64,000 nt of DNA, taken from NCBI GenBank assembly GCA_030427705.1, contig JAUIBR010000015.1, positions 62,001 through 126,000 on the forward strand, given 5' to 3'. This document shows, piece by piece, positions 26,420 to 35,542 of this stretch. A program made the translations under genes and the position numbers. Below the pieces are notes generated by a model. It searched no databases and was not told the DNA's origin. It saw nothing but the letters and a program-made list of their open reading frames with translations. The DNA is from a bacterium (lineage in GTDB: Bacteria > Myxococcota_A > Bradymonadia > Bradymonadales > Bradymonadaceae). Position 1 is the first letter of the stretch. Every line of letters starts with the position of its first letter.

Positions 26420-27291
26420 AGTACGAATCTCAAGGCGTACGCGACCTCGTGTGGGCGCTGCGCAGTCCGTCTCTGATGGACACTCGAATGGTGGTGGATG
26501 ACGAATGGACAGCGGCCGATGTCTTAAGTCATCCGGGCTTGTTATCCCGATTCGACAAACCTGGGTCCGAGCTGCATAAGGCCCTGCACCGCCGACAGGG
26601 AAATCGCCTCGGCGATTACTTTGAAGTTCTCATCAATACGTGGATGGACGCGATTCCTGAAGCTCGTGTCATGTTCCAGAACTACCAGGTCACCGGCGGA
26701 AAAGGGACGGTTGGCGAGTTTGACCTCGTGTTTGAACGCGACCGGGAAACCCATCATTGGGAGCTGGCCATCAAGTACTATTTGGGCCATCCAGGTCCCG
26801 ACGGTGAGCCGTATTGGTACGGCCCAAATCCGGTCGACAGGCTCGACCTGAAATGGACGAAGATGGTCGATAAACAGCTCAAGCTGAGCCGGACGAAAGA
26901 GGGGCTTGCAGCACTCAAATGGAAAGGGTTCGAGCCGCCGATTCGTCCTCGAGCCTTCATGAAGGGGTATCTCTACGAACCGCTAAATCCGGACTTTGCT
27001 GTGCCGCATCACGAGGACACAAATGCCGATGGGTTGCGCGGGTGGTGGTGCCATGCTGATGAGTTTTTGGATGCGGTACCAGAGGCTGAGCGTTGGTTTG
27101 TGGCGCCGCGTCTACGATGGATGTCGCCGATTTGCATCGGGGACGAAGACGCGCTTCATGGTCCGGAATCACTGCCGGGCAGGGCAAAAAGTCACTCTAT
27201 TCACGTGATGGCGATGCAAAAGGTGGATGGCGTGTGGGAAGAAATGAGCCGCGGATTTATTATGAAGTCCGATTGGCCGAAAACGGCCTAG
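26416..27291 (+). CDS. DUF1853 family protein
   Basis: 291 residues from a TTG that overlaps the previous stop (TTGA). The N-terminus VRDLVWALRSPSLM, GNRLGDYFEVLINTWM, the core GTVGEFDLVFERDRETHHWELAIKYYLG and WYGPNPVDRLDLKWTKM match the DUF1853 pattern, which has the look of a PD-(D/E)xK nuclease-like core (EFD ... ELAIKYYL). Biochemical function is not established for the family. Downstream of, and possibly coupled to, the Cys-rich lipoprotein. Stop shared within CTAG with the convergent gene. Confidence 0.85.
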   Translation: MKYESQGVRDLVWALRSPSLMDTRMVVDDEWTAADVLSHPGLLSRFDKPGSELHKALHRRQGNRLGDYFEVLINTWMDAIPEARVMFQNYQVTGGKGTVGEFDLVFERDRETHHWELAIKYYLGHPGPDGEPYWYGPNPVDRLDLKWTKMVDKQLKLSRTKEGLAALKWKGFEPPIRPRAFMKGYLYEPLNPDFAVPHHEDTNADGLRGWWCHADEFLDAVPEAERWFVAPRLRWMSPICIGDEDALHGPESLPGRAKSHSIHVMAMQKVDGVWEEMSRGFIMKSDWPKTA

Positions 27292-27590
27292 GAGTCCTCG
27301 CCGACGCAAATTACGGCGCTGCCCGACTCACCAAAGTCGACACCCAAGATGTAGAGGCGGTCTACGGATTTCATCCCGCGTTGCCCCTCTGGGCAGTCAC
27401 TCGCCTCAGCTGTGACGGTTGATGAGCGGTACTCCCAAGGATGCCACCACCAGATGCCACCGATGACACCTCCAACGATGGCGCCAATTCCCACTACCCA
27501 TAGCAGGCAACCGAATAGATTTCGCCATCCGCTGCGTCTAGGGGTTGGTGTGAACCCTGGTAACTCAGTTCGTTTTTCGGTCTTACTCAT
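27288..27590 (-). CDS. Small single-pass membrane protein of the kinase operon
   Basis: 100 residues. A basic N-terminus (residues 1-22), one transmembrane helix (about 25-48, with two GG pairs and WWW), and a C-terminal outside domain of 50 residues with two Cys (SDCPEGQRG, AVICVGED) that could form a disulfide. Its ATG overlaps the stop of the kinase gene (ATGA), so it is translated with it. Family not recognised. Confidence 0.78.
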   Translation of the reverse strand: MSKTEKRTELPGFTPTPRRSGWRNLFGCLLWVVGIGAIVGGVIGGIWWWHPWEYRSSTVTAEASDCPEGQRGMKSVDRLYILGVDFGESGSAVICVGEDS

Positions 27591-29116
27591 GCCAGCATCG
27601 AACGGAGTTTGGAGACGTTCCGAATTTCAACCGCATCATGCTCCAAGTCGAGCGTGACATCGGGTAGCTGATTCAACGCGATTTTGACGCGGTCTTCGGG
27701 AAGATTGTTCCGTTCGGACAGATGTTTCACGACCGCGCTCAACGACGCGGTCAGTGAGTCGTCGGAACGCGTGCCAAAGGCGTTCGCATACATGAACGCA
27801 TCACCCAGGATTGCCAGTGGGTCCGGTGGTGCGAGGAGCTTCGTCAGGCGTTCGCTGTTTTGTCGGAAGCGCTCAGCCAGTGTACGAATAAAGGCAGCAA
27901 TCCACGGCTTTTGAGACTCGATCTCGGCATCGATGACGTCCTTCGAGACCCGATAACACGTGGTCTCTTCGTCTGCTTTGACGGTCGCCGCACGCGTTCC
28001 TTCGGCAAACACGGCTGCCTCCCCGAAGACGTCTCCAGGATGCATGTAGCCAAGTAGCACGGGGCCGGTATCCGTTTCGGCCCACACGGAGCACTTTCCA
28101 GAAGCGATGACGAACGCTTCCTGTCCAACGTCGCCGAACTTCACGATCACGTCACCGGCATTGTACCTGGCGATGGGGAACTCGCTGTTACCGCGAAGGA
28201 AACGTTGGAGGTCTCGTTTAAATGCGCGCACCGTTCGGTACCGTTGTTCTCGGTCGGTCTGAAGCGCGCGTCGAATGATGGACTCCAACCGTCCGGGGAC
28301 CCAGGTGTGGCCAGCTTCCGAGGGAAGTTGGTATTGCCCCGCGATAACCTTGTCGAACACGTCGTACGCATCCTTGGCCGCAAACGGAAGTCGTCGGCAG
28401 ATCGTTTCATAGAGCAAGACGCCGAGTGCCCAGACATCCGTTCGTTCGTCCAGGGTGCTGTTGAGCGCCTCCGCTTGTTCAGGAGACATGTACTCGGGCG
28501 TTCCGATGCAGTAGCCCTCATCGGTGTCTTCCAAGAAGCCCTGTTCATCCAACGGAAGGTCTGCTTGTCCGGTGAAGAACCGTTCTGGATCGAAGATCCT
28601 AGCGACGCCCCAATCCATCAAATAGACCTCGCCGAAATCCCCAACCATGACATTTTCTGGCTTTAAATCGCGGTGGATGACGCCACAACTATGGGCGTAG
28701 TCGAGGGCGTCGCAGACCTTGATTAGAACCTCCACCAAGTCCAGCAAACGCGCGTGATCTTCCAAGGGGCGGTTGTCGTACATCAGGTCGTGAAGGGTCT
28801 TTCCCTTGACCAGCTTCATCGTAAAGAACGGTAGGTCATTCTCGTCACGAGATAGCTCGTGCACCGGGACGATATGTGGATGATCGATCCGACCTGTTAT
28901 GCGCGCTTCACGAATGAAATCACCAATATTGTCAGTCTGATTGGGGAGGATGCACTTCATCGCAAGCCGGCGTTGAAGCGTCCGGTCGAAGACTAACTCG
29001 ATCCGACCCATCCCACCTCGCGCGATTTCGCGTTCGCGAATCCAGCGCGGACCCGTGATTTCCGATGGCGGCGAGCTGATATGCTCGGCAATTGTGTGGC
29101 GACGATCATCACTCAT
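27587..29116 (-). CDS. Ser/Thr protein kinase with cyclic-nucleotide-binding domain
   Basis: 509 residues from the ATG of MSDDRRHT, which overlaps the end of the upstream gene by 8 bp. A kinase domain (about residues 20-320) has the ARGGMG loop, AMKCI, HRDLKPENVMV and DWGVAR in place of DFG, common in myxobacterial and planctomycete kinases. A cyclic-nucleotide-binding (CRP-like) domain at about 325-440 carries GDVIVKFGDVGQEAFVI and HPGDVFGEAAVFAEGTRAATV (phosphate-binding cassette FGEAA...TRAA). This suggests kinase activity gated by cAMP or another nucleotide. No transmembrane segment. Confidence 0.93.
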   Translation of the reverse strand: MSDDRRHTIAEHISSPPSEITGPRWIREREIARGGMGRIELVFDRTLQRRLAMKCILPNQTDNIGDFIREARITGRIDHPHIVPVHELSRDENDLPFFTMKLVKGKTLHDLMYDNRPLEDHARLLDLVEVLIKVCDALDYAHSCGVIHRDLKPENVMVGDFGEVYLMDWGVARIFDPERFFTGQADLPLDEQGFLEDTDEGYCIGTPEYMSPEQAEALNSTLDERTDVWALGVLLYETICRRLPFAAKDAYDVFDKVIAGQYQLPSEAGHTWVPGRLESIIRRALQTDREQRYRTVRAFKRDLQRFLRGNSEFPIARYNAGDVIVKFGDVGQEAFVIASGKCSVWAETDTGPVLLGYMHPGDVFGEAAVFAEGTRAATVKADEETTCYRVSKDVIDAEIESQKPWIAAFIRTLAERFRQNSERLTKLLAPPDPLAILGDAFMYANAFGTRSDDSLTASLSAVVKHLSERNNLPEDRVKIALNQLPDVTLDLEHDAVEIRNVSKLRSMLA

Positions 29117-30278
29117 TGGATTCATCCATTTCAGGGCAAGGCGTGACAGGCAGTTGCTCAAACGGTTTTGCCTTTCCAGCGAAAGTCTTCACTTCTGACT
29201 TCGACATCACATCGATGGGAAACGAACCACCGTTGTCGGGGTCGATGTATGACTTGGTTGGGAGATCGAATTCGATGCCTTCTTTGCCTTTCGCTTTGTT
29301 AAACATCTCAAGGCCAGCCTGCTTCAACAGCACGATCTGCTTTCCGCCAAATCGCAGTTGTTGTGAGTCGGGTTTATCTTCGAACTCTCCCAGATGAGAT
29401 GTCATTTGGTTCTTGTCTCGGAACACGGAAACGCGCAAAAACTTTGTGCCAATCAAGGGATGGTACTCAGCGACCACAAACTTGGGGAACGCCTTCTTCG
29501 TTTGTTTGTACCCAGAGTAGATGACTTGAGTCCCCGGGCCGAATACCGGCGTTGATTTCAGCATCCGGTCTCCATCGAACCGTGAAGCGCTCTCAAACTC
29601 GGTCTTCGTGGCGTTGCATGACAGCGTTAGTTTCAGAGTTTTGCGGTCTAGCTGCAGCGTATCTCCGGTCTGAAACTCAAAGGTCGTCTTCGTATCTGTA
29701 TGGTCGACCGCAGTGGCCTGTATCCAGAAGAACCCCTCACCGAGTTTCTTCAACACACCAGCATTGGGCATCTTCGCTTCGGGCGGGATACAGATTGCAT
29801 CTGTGTCCGATTTGAAACATGCCTGTCGCTTGAGCCCACTGTCGTTTGGCTTTGGCTCTTCGGCCAAGAACAGGGCCACCTGGGTATCGCGCTCTTTCAA
29901 AACGCTCGTGACGCTCGATGCGCTAAATCGCAACGTGTCGGCGGTGCGGATAGCTTCCTCATAAGCAGCAACACGATTGTCGTAGACGGTCTGTGCCACG
30001 AACTCGAGCGAGGATTTTGAACCCTCCTTCAGTTGCCAAACGCCGCCCGACTGCGACTCCAAAGTGGGATCGGTCGCGAACGCCAACGCCAGCTTTTCCT
30101 TGGGTACCGCATTGAAGTGGTGGACCCGACGAACGCCGCGTTCTCCGTCTGGGTAATACACCATGAGTTCATCCATGACGTATTCACGGGTGTCCCCCGG
30201 TTTCGGTGCTTTGGGCTTTGCGTCTTCGCATGCGGAGAGAACCCCAATCGCACACATCATTGCGAGTAGCTTCTTCAC
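29109..30278 (-). CDS. Lipoprotein of the kinase operon
   Basis: 389 residues from a GTG. Signal peptide with lipobox LSAC (Cys17), a Pro/Lys-rich stretch, then a beta-rich body of about 360 residues with four or five Cys, no recognised domain. It overlaps both neighbours (GTGA with the gene before, 8 bp with the kinase gene), so it is translated with them. A sensor or effector on the periplasmic side for the kinase is possible but not shown. Confidence 0.82.
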   Translation of the reverse strand: MKKLLAMMCAIGVLSACEDAKPKAPKPGDTREYVMDELMVYYPDGERGVRRVHHFNAVPKEKLALAFATDPTLESQSGGVWQLKEGSKSSLEFVAQTVYDNRVAAYEEAIRTADTLRFSASSVTSVLKERDTQVALFLAEEPKPNDSGLKRQACFKSDTDAICIPPEAKMPNAGVLKKLGEGFFWIQATAVDHTDTKTTFEFQTGDTLQLDRKTLKLTLSCNATKTEFESASRFDGDRMLKSTPVFGPGTQVIYSGYKQTKKAFPKFVVAEYHPLIGTKFLRVSVFRDKNQMTSHLGEFEDKPDSQQLRFGGKQIVLLKQAGLEMFNKAKGKEGIEFDLPTKSYIDPDNGGSFPIDVMSKSEVKTFAGKAKPFEQLPVTPCPEMDESNE

Positions 30279-30604
30279 TCGAATCCTTTGATACGAACGA
30301 CAAGCTCGCGATGCTCCAACAAAGCGCGGAGTGAATCGGGAATCTGGATCTTACCGTCTTCATCGATGATGGCGTTGAATTCCAGCCACTCGAGTCGCTC
30401 GGATTGCTGCGTAGGCCTTGAATGATTCAGCAGTTCGTCGGGGACGACATGGCTTTGCGTCGTCGCATCCAAGACGGGTTGCATTGGGCGTGTGTCCGTT
30501 CGCTCACGCTTAAATGACGACATCTCGACGGTGCGCAGCAGGTCGAGCTCATCCTCAAACAATGCTTCGGGTACTTCCCCTGTTTTCTGGTCGTCATCGC
30601 CCAT
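30275..30604 (-). CDS. Small protein with AbrB/MraZ-like C-terminus
   Basis: 109 residues. The first 70 residues are polar and charged, likely disordered. The last 35 (FNAIIDEDGKIQIPDSLRALL, then HRELVVRIKGFE) read as an AbrB/SpoVT/MraZ-type swapped hairpin, in which a D-x-D-G-K-I-Q-I-P strand-turn is the hallmark. Such domains bind DNA as dimers. It is the first gene of the overlapping four-gene kinase operon and may control it. The domain call is from pattern only. Confidence 0.6.
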   Translation of the reverse strand: MGDDDQKTGEVPEALFEDELDLLRTVEMSSFKRERTDTRPMQPVLDATTQSHVVPDELLNHSRPTQQSERLEWLEFNAIIDEDGKIQIPDSLRALLEHRELVVRIKGFE

Positions 30605-30674
30605 TGGATTCTCGATACGCCTAGCATCCTCAATTGCATTGGGATTCGCAAGCCCCGCGATTGTGAAGAGCTTG

Positions 30675-31463
30675 TTAAAATGTGCGTTTCTTTAGCCGTC
30701 GGGGCACCAGGGCGAAAAGCACGGCACACACAACTACGATCCAAGCGCAGCTAACCCACATCTCGGTCGTGATATTGCCCGAGGCAAACGCCCTGGCGAT
30801 TCGCACACCGTGATAGAGCGGGGTGAACCATGCAATCTCGTCGCCGTACGGAAAACGGCTGGTCGGGAAGAAGATCCCGCTAAACAAAAACAACGGCGTC
30901 ACAAAGAGCGTATAGAAGTAGCTATAGAGGTCGATCGTCTTGATCGAGGCGGTGAAGAGCTGCCCGATGAGACCGAACAGACATCCGATCATGATGACGA
31001 CAACAGGCAGGAAGACCGCCGTCCAGCTCGTGATGATTGGGTAGCCGTAGAAGGTCAGGCCGACAAGAACCACGAAACAACCAAAACCGTAGATCAGCGA
31101 GCGGGTCACCGCCCACATCAACTCGCCAAACGCCACGTCCTGAATCTGTGCGGGAGTGCAGACATACGCGTCGTACAATCGAGCAAAGTACATCTTCACA
31201 AACATATTATACGTGACTTCGAAGACTGCGCCGTTCATCGCGGCGGCCGCCATCAGTCCGGGGCCGATATAGGCCAGGTAGTCGCTGCTTTCGATGCCAG
31301 CGCCCACGTAGTACCCAAGCCCGATTCCCATGCCGATTAGGTACAGAAGGGGCTCGAAGAAATTTGGGAGGATGTTTTTCACCCAAGTGTGCTTGTACAC
31401 CGTGACGTTTCGCCACCAAACGCTGGTCGCCGCGCCCAAATCGATGTCGCCAGGAAGTCTCAT
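30675..31463 (-). CDS. ABC-2 type transporter permease (NodJ-like)
   Basis: 262 residues with six hydrophobic segments. It carries the ABC-2 signature region: LFVTPLFLFSGIFFPTSRFP followed by PLYHGVRIARA. Its start overlaps the ATPase stop by ATGA, so they form one transporter. NodIJ/DrrAB-type systems export lipo-oligosaccharides, antibiotics or lipids; the substrate here is unknown. The kinase operon follows 70 bp downstream on the same strand. Confidence 0.9.
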   Translation of the reverse strand: MRLPGDIDLGAATSVWWRNVTVYKHTWVKNILPNFFEPLLYLIGMGIGLGYYVGAGIESSDYLAYIGPGLMAAAAMNGAVFEVTYNMFVKMYFARLYDAYVCTPAQIQDVAFGELMWAVTRSLIYGFGCFVVLVGLTFYGYPIITSWTAVFLPVVVIMIGCLFGLIGQLFTASIKTIDLYSYFYTLFVTPLFLFSGIFFPTSRFPYGDEIAWFTPLYHGVRIARAFASGNITTEMWVSCAWIVVVCAVLFALVPRRLKKRTF

Positions 31464-32392
31464 CCGTCCAGACCTCGACCCGTGATCTTGAGGAACACGT
31501 CATCCAACGTTGCCTGCCTCACTAATGCATCAAGCTCCGGAAATTCGTGGGCTACCCGAGCGATGAGAGACTCGGCATCGTCCACGTAGAGCAAGACTCT
31601 GTCCTGCAACTCCTCGACCCGTTTCGCGTCGCCATAGAGCGGTTTCAAGGCTTTCGCGTCGCCATCAAATCCCAGTCGGATGTCGACGACATGTTTCGAT
31701 ACATGGGCTTGGATCAAATCACGTGGCGAGCCCAATGCGACAATTTCGCCCGCATCCATGATCGCGATTCGGTCGCATAAACGCTCGGCTTCCTCCATGT
31801 AATGCGTTGTCAGGATGAGCGTTGCGTTGCGCTTTCGAAGTTCCGACAGCTTCTCCCAGATTCTTTGGCGCGCTCTCGGGTCCAGTCCGGTCGTGGGTTC
31901 GTCTAAAATGACGAGTTTGGGGTCGCCTAGCAGGCCGCGTGCAATCATCAACCGCCGCTTCATGCCACCGGATAGCGTCTCGACTAAGGAATCGCGTTTG
32001 TCGACCAAGTCTGCGAACTCGATCATCTCTTCGACTCTCGTCTGGCGGTCCTTCTTGGACATGCCATAAAAACGCGCAAACACGGTCAGGTTCTCCGTAA
32101 CCGTCATCTCTTGGTCGAGGTTATCCAATTGTGGAACGACCCCCATCATGGCCTTCAAATCGCGGTCGGCTCCCTGACCACTTGCGTCACGCCCGAAGAT
32201 CTCAAGCGTTCCACCACCGACGGGAGACGTGCGGTAGATCATGCGCATTGTTGTCGTCTTCCCAGCGCCATTGGGGCCCAGGAAACCAAAACACTCGCCC
32301 ACTTGGATGTCGAAATCGATGCCGTTCACTGCGACGAAATCGTCGTAGGCACGAAACAAGCCCTGTGCCCGTACGGCGGAGGTTGTAGCCAC
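31460..32392 (-). CDS. ABC transporter ATP-binding protein (NodI/DrrA-like)
   Basis: 310 residues. Walker A GPNGAGKTT, Q-loop, signature LSGGMKRRL, Walker B LVILDEPTTGLD and the H-loop THYMEEAERL are all intact. The C-terminal 90 residues form the DrrA-type accessory domain. Pairs with the permease that overlaps its stop. Only 3 bp separate it from the upstream lipoprotein gene stop, so that lipoprotein is probably co-transcribed. Confidence 0.93.
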   Translation of the reverse strand: MATTSAVRAQGLFRAYDDFVAVNGIDFDIQVGECFGFLGPNGAGKTTTMRMIYRTSPVGGGTLEIFGRDASGQGADRDLKAMMGVVPQLDNLDQEMTVTENLTVFARFYGMSKKDRQTRVEEMIEFADLVDKRDSLVETLSGGMKRRLMIARGLLGDPKLVILDEPTTGLDPRARQRIWEKLSELRKRNATLILTTHYMEEAERLCDRIAIMDAGEIVALGSPRDLIQAHVSKHVVDIRLGFDGDAKALKPLYGDAKRVEELQDRVLLYVDDAESLIARVAHEFPELDALVRQATLDDVFLKITGRGLDG

Positions 32393-32395
32393 GAG

Positions 32396-33088
32396 TTACT
32401 CGGTCAAGAACCAGACAAAGTCCACAGCTTGTGCCAAATCCTCGCCTTCCATCGCGGGATCGACACCATTTGAAAGATTCAATTCGATCGTCGTTTGTCC
32501 CGTTCCCGGGCAGCAGACCTTCGCCTTGCGTTCGACAATCCGCAGCTGTTCCGCGGTGTACGAAGCTTGGGTACCGAAGTATTTGGCCGGCGTGGTTTCT
32601 TCACCTGCTTTGGCGTTCAAATCCGCATTCGTCATATCGGCCGCAAGGACCGCAAATTCACTGGATGCTCCGCCTTCTTGGCCGGATGAGACCGTCGATA
32701 GATCGCCGTATGCGAACACGGTGAACTTCTCTTGGTCGACGCTGCCGACGACAGGACTCGCGTCGAATCGACAGGTGGGCGCAAACTCAGATACTGGTCG
32801 GTCATAACCGAGCGTGGTGCGAACCGTCACATCAAAGCAGGTGTTTTTTCCCGCTTCGATGAGGAGTGCCTCATCCACGACGACTTCCTCTTCCACATCG
32901 GCTTCACGAGTAATCTTCGTGCAAAGCGGCGAGCAACTCTCATCCTGGATGCCCTCAAGGAAAGCAGAGAGGCGCGCATTTTCAGTATTGATCGCCATTT
33001 TCGGGATTTCGGTTTTATTCGATGAACCGCATCCCACAAGGGCGAGCGACACAGTCGCAGCGCCAATCCAAACAAGCCATTGCTTCAT
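32396..33088 (-). CDS. Lipoprotein, unknown
   Basis: 230 residues from the Met that starts the signal peptide MKQWLVWIGAATVSLALVGC (Cys20); GGAG lies upstream. A stretch with Cys in SCSPLCTK, CFDV, TCRF and CCPG follows in a mixed alpha/beta domain. It ends 3 bp before the ABC transporter ATPase gene, so it may serve that exporter, but no family is recognised. The start region is divergent from the cytidylyltransferase-like gene. Confidence 0.8.
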   Translation of the reverse strand: MKQWLVWIGAATVSLALVGCGSSNKTEIPKMAINTENARLSAFLEGIQDESCSPLCTKITREADVEEEVVVDEALLIEAGKNTCFDVTVRTTLGYDRPVSEFAPTCRFDASPVVGSVDQEKFTVFAYGDLSTVSSGQEGGASSEFAVLAADMTNADLNAKAGEETTPAKYFGTQASYTAEQLRIVERKAKVCCPGTGQTTIELNLSNGVDPAMEGEDLAQAVDFVWFLTE

Positions 33089-33185
33089 CTTAGGAGACTC
33101 CTCGTTGAAGTTCGCCCGGCAAGGGGCTAATTTGCTGCGCCGCGCCTTATCTGGCAAGGCAAATACCAAACGCAGTTTTTTAAAC

Positions 33186-33926
33186 ATGACTAAACACGCC
33201 ATCATCCTCGCCGCTGGACTCGGAAGCCGATTGAATGCAGAGGAGGGTCACAAAATCCTCGCAAAGGTAGGCGGCGTCCCGCTTATCGACCTTCATTTGT
33301 CCAATTTCCTGGCGCTCGGTGTAGAAACCGTTGTCGTCGTCACAGGACACGAATCAGAAGAACTCGAGTCCCAACTGAAACGTTGGGACGTACCCGACGG
33401 CCTAGAAATTCAATTTGCGTTCAACCCTGACTATAAGCTGTCCAACGGCGTGTCAGTCTTGGCGGGAGCTGAACAGTTTCACGGACCATTTTGGCTGGTC
33501 ATGAGCGACCATATCTTCGATCCTCGGCTGATGCCTCGGTTGCGCAAAGCCGCACCAGACTTCGAAGAGAATGTCGAAGGCATGCTAGGAATCGACACGA
33601 AGCTCGACTCGATCTACGACATGCCCGACGCCAACAAAATCCGTTACAAGACGGATGGAAGCTTGGATGAAATCGGCAAAGAGATCGAACCTTTCGATGT
33701 CGTCGATGTGGGCCTCTTCTGGTGTGGCGGCGGGTTTATCCAAGCCCTTAAGGATGAGCAGGCCGAACGGGGAGACTGCTCAACTTCAGATGCCGTTCGC
33801 CGGTTGGATGCCCGCGGAGAATTTTTGTTCTGGGATGTTGAGGACTGCCTCTGGCAAGATGTGGATACGCCGGGCGCGCGCAAGCACGCCGCCGGCCTAC
33901 TTGAGAAATGGAAGGAGGCTCAATGA
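33186..33926 (+). CDS. CTP:inositol-1-phosphate cytidylyltransferase-like nucleotidyltransferase
   Basis: 246 residues. The N-terminal AIILAAGLGSRLN is the nucleotidyltransferase P-loop-like motif; K-x2-G-G-VPLID, NGVSVLAGAE and the VMSDHIFDP metal motif match the MobA-like group closest to inositol-1-phosphate cytidylyltransferase (CDP-inositol for inositol lipids or di-myo-inositol phosphate). The carboxyl part DVDTPGARKHA is typical of nucleotidyltransferases. Substrate is inferred from motif order alone. Overlaps the next gene by ATGA. Confidence 0.8.
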   Translation: MTKHAIILAAGLGSRLNAEEGHKILAKVGGVPLIDLHLSNFLALGVETVVVVTGHESEELESQLKRWDVPDGLEIQFAFNPDYKLSNGVSVLAGAEQFHGPFWLVMSDHIFDPRLMPRLRKAAPDFEENVEGMLGIDTKLDSIYDMPDANKIRYKTDGSLDEIGKEIEPFDVVDVGLFWCGGGFIQALKDEQAERGDCSTSDAVRRLDARGEFLFWDVEDCLWQDVDTPGARKHAAGLLEKWKEAQ

Positions 33927-34201
33927 GCTGGCCATCAACACTCGTCAGCTATAAGCGCACCGACGAGTACACTGCAGATTCGACCCCAGCAGGCTTATTG
34001 AGCGACCACACCACGAAGGCAGGCGTTTGGGCCATGATTCGTGTCTTGGAGGGCAGTATGCAACTGGTCACCGAAGAGGGTGTTGAGGAGCTGCACAAAA
34101 AGAACCCAGGCTTCATCGAGCCTGAGGTTCCCCATCATATCGTTCCGGGAGAAGATGTGCGCTTCTATGTCGAGTTCTTCCGAGATTCCACGGTCGCGTA
34201 A
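33923..34201 (+). CDS. DUF1971 / TehB-N-like small cupin
   Basis: 92 residues with an ideal GGAGG site; the ATG overlaps the upstream stop. The pattern TLVSYKRTDEYTAD, PAGLLSDHTTKAGVWAMI, GSMQL and PEVPHHIVPGEDVRFYVEF is the DUF1971 fold (a small cupin like the N-terminal part of some TehB proteins). His residues in SDHTTK and PHHIV could bind a metal. Coupling to the cytidylyltransferase gene suggests a shared pathway, but its role is unknown. Confidence 0.82.
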   Translation: MSWPSTLVSYKRTDEYTADSTPAGLLSDHTTKAGVWAMIRVLEGSMQLVTEEGVEELHKKNPGFIEPEVPHHIVPGEDVRFYVEFFRDSTVA

Positions 34202-34282
34202 TCCATAGGATTTGTTGCCGACCGAGCCTTCGCATCGTATGGTCAGACCGTCTCGATTCCTAAGCACGTTGGGAGTATTTGC

Positions 34283-35464
34283 GTGATCGAGAACGCATGT
34301 CTCTACTTTCCAGTAAACAAGATCGCGTTCAAGAAGGTCTTGCCCGCTGGAACAAGTGACGGCGGATTTTTCCGAGCCGCCTCTTGGTACCAGTTTAACC
34401 TGGGTATGGATCAGGTGCGTCTGACGCAGATGGGAGACGACCTGCAACAACACCTGGCGGGCATGGTCGGCTATGTATCAAGGATGCCAAACTCAGCCGA
34501 AGCCATCGCCCAAGCGCAACACCTTCTGCGTGGCGTGAAGTCCGTGGTGAACGTGGCACTACTGCGGCCCATCGAAGCTGAATCGGATGCATTTCGAGCA
34601 ATCATCCGGTTGTTGGAGCGCCACAACGGTTTCATGTTCGTTGACGGCAATATCATGCTGCCCGATGGCACCTTCCTCGTTGGTCCCAAAGCTCCGGTGT
34701 TGTTGGTCGACGGTCGCATGACCCTGCAGGGCCTCTTGCAGGTCAACCCCGACGACTACCGGCATCAAGGCGACACGTTCAACGTGACTCCTGACCGGCT
34801 CAAGATGCGCGAGCAGCATTACTGCATGCTCGCCGAACGCGGCTTTGAGTGCAGTCGTTGGTTACCTATCAATCGGCCGGGTCAGGTGCGACCGCATCGT
34901 CAGATCGTAGCACGTGCGATGGCTATCAAGGCCATCTATTGCTGGGCCGCCGACATCAACGTCGACTTCGACCATTCGGCGATCCAGAACTATGTCGAGC
35001 GCAACAATTTGCAGGAGTGGCTTGAGACATCCGAGCTCCCCATCCTGCATGAGCGCAAGCACAAAGCCGTTCAAGAATACAGCGATCTAATGAGTGGGAA
35101 GATCGAGTCGCTATGGTCGCTCGCTTGGATGCTGGGCTACGAGTACCCGCCGTCCTATTACGGCGGGCAACTTCCGGACGACTTCCGAGACGAGATTCTG
35201 TGGACATTCCTCCCGGGTTTCGACACGTCGGTTAACGAAGTTTTGGCGCAGACCAGGCTTCGAGCGGACCAAAAGATCATCGAGGCGGAAGATATCTTCT
35301 ACTGCGCACATAACGCGGTGGAGAGTGCTCGAAATGGGCTGCCGACCGTGCCCAAACATTTCGATCCTAACGGTCCTGGAAAGGCGATCGTTCAGCGACG
35401 ACATGCTCTGTCCTGGGCGCTTGCGCCGGATTCGATTTGGGAGCGCACCGATCTTTCGACGTAA
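34283..35464 (+). CDS. DUF4272 domain protein
   Basis: 393 residues from a GTG. The N-terminal 170 residues resemble a small-molecule or phosphatase-like fold with no clear motif. The C-terminal 220 residues match DUF4272: AMAIKAIYCWAADINVD, then ESLWSLAWMLGYEYP and a helical end. The family is common in bacteria without an assigned function and appears soluble. Stand-alone transcription is likely; 81 bp follow the cupin gene. Confidence 0.78.
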   Translation: MIENACLYFPVNKIAFKKVLPAGTSDGGFFRAASWYQFNLGMDQVRLTQMGDDLQQHLAGMVGYVSRMPNSAEAIAQAQHLLRGVKSVVNVALLRPIEAESDAFRAIIRLLERHNGFMFVDGNIMLPDGTFLVGPKAPVLLVDGRMTLQGLLQVNPDDYRHQGDTFNVTPDRLKMREQHYCMLAERGFECSRWLPINRPGQVRPHRQIVARAMAIKAIYCWAADINVDFDHSAIQNYVERNNLQEWLETSELPILHERKHKAVQEYSDLMSGKIESLWSLAWMLGYEYPPSYYGGQLPDDFRDEILWTFLPGFDTSVNEVLAQTRLRADQKIIEAEDIFYCAHNAVESARNGLPTVPKHFDPNGPGKAIVQRRHALSWALAPDSIWERTDLST

Positions 35465-35542
35465 TTTTGCGACCAAACGCGACTTTGCGTATTCTAATAG
35501 ATAGGTCGCCATGGACGGCACACCACCTGTGGAGGTGTCGTT

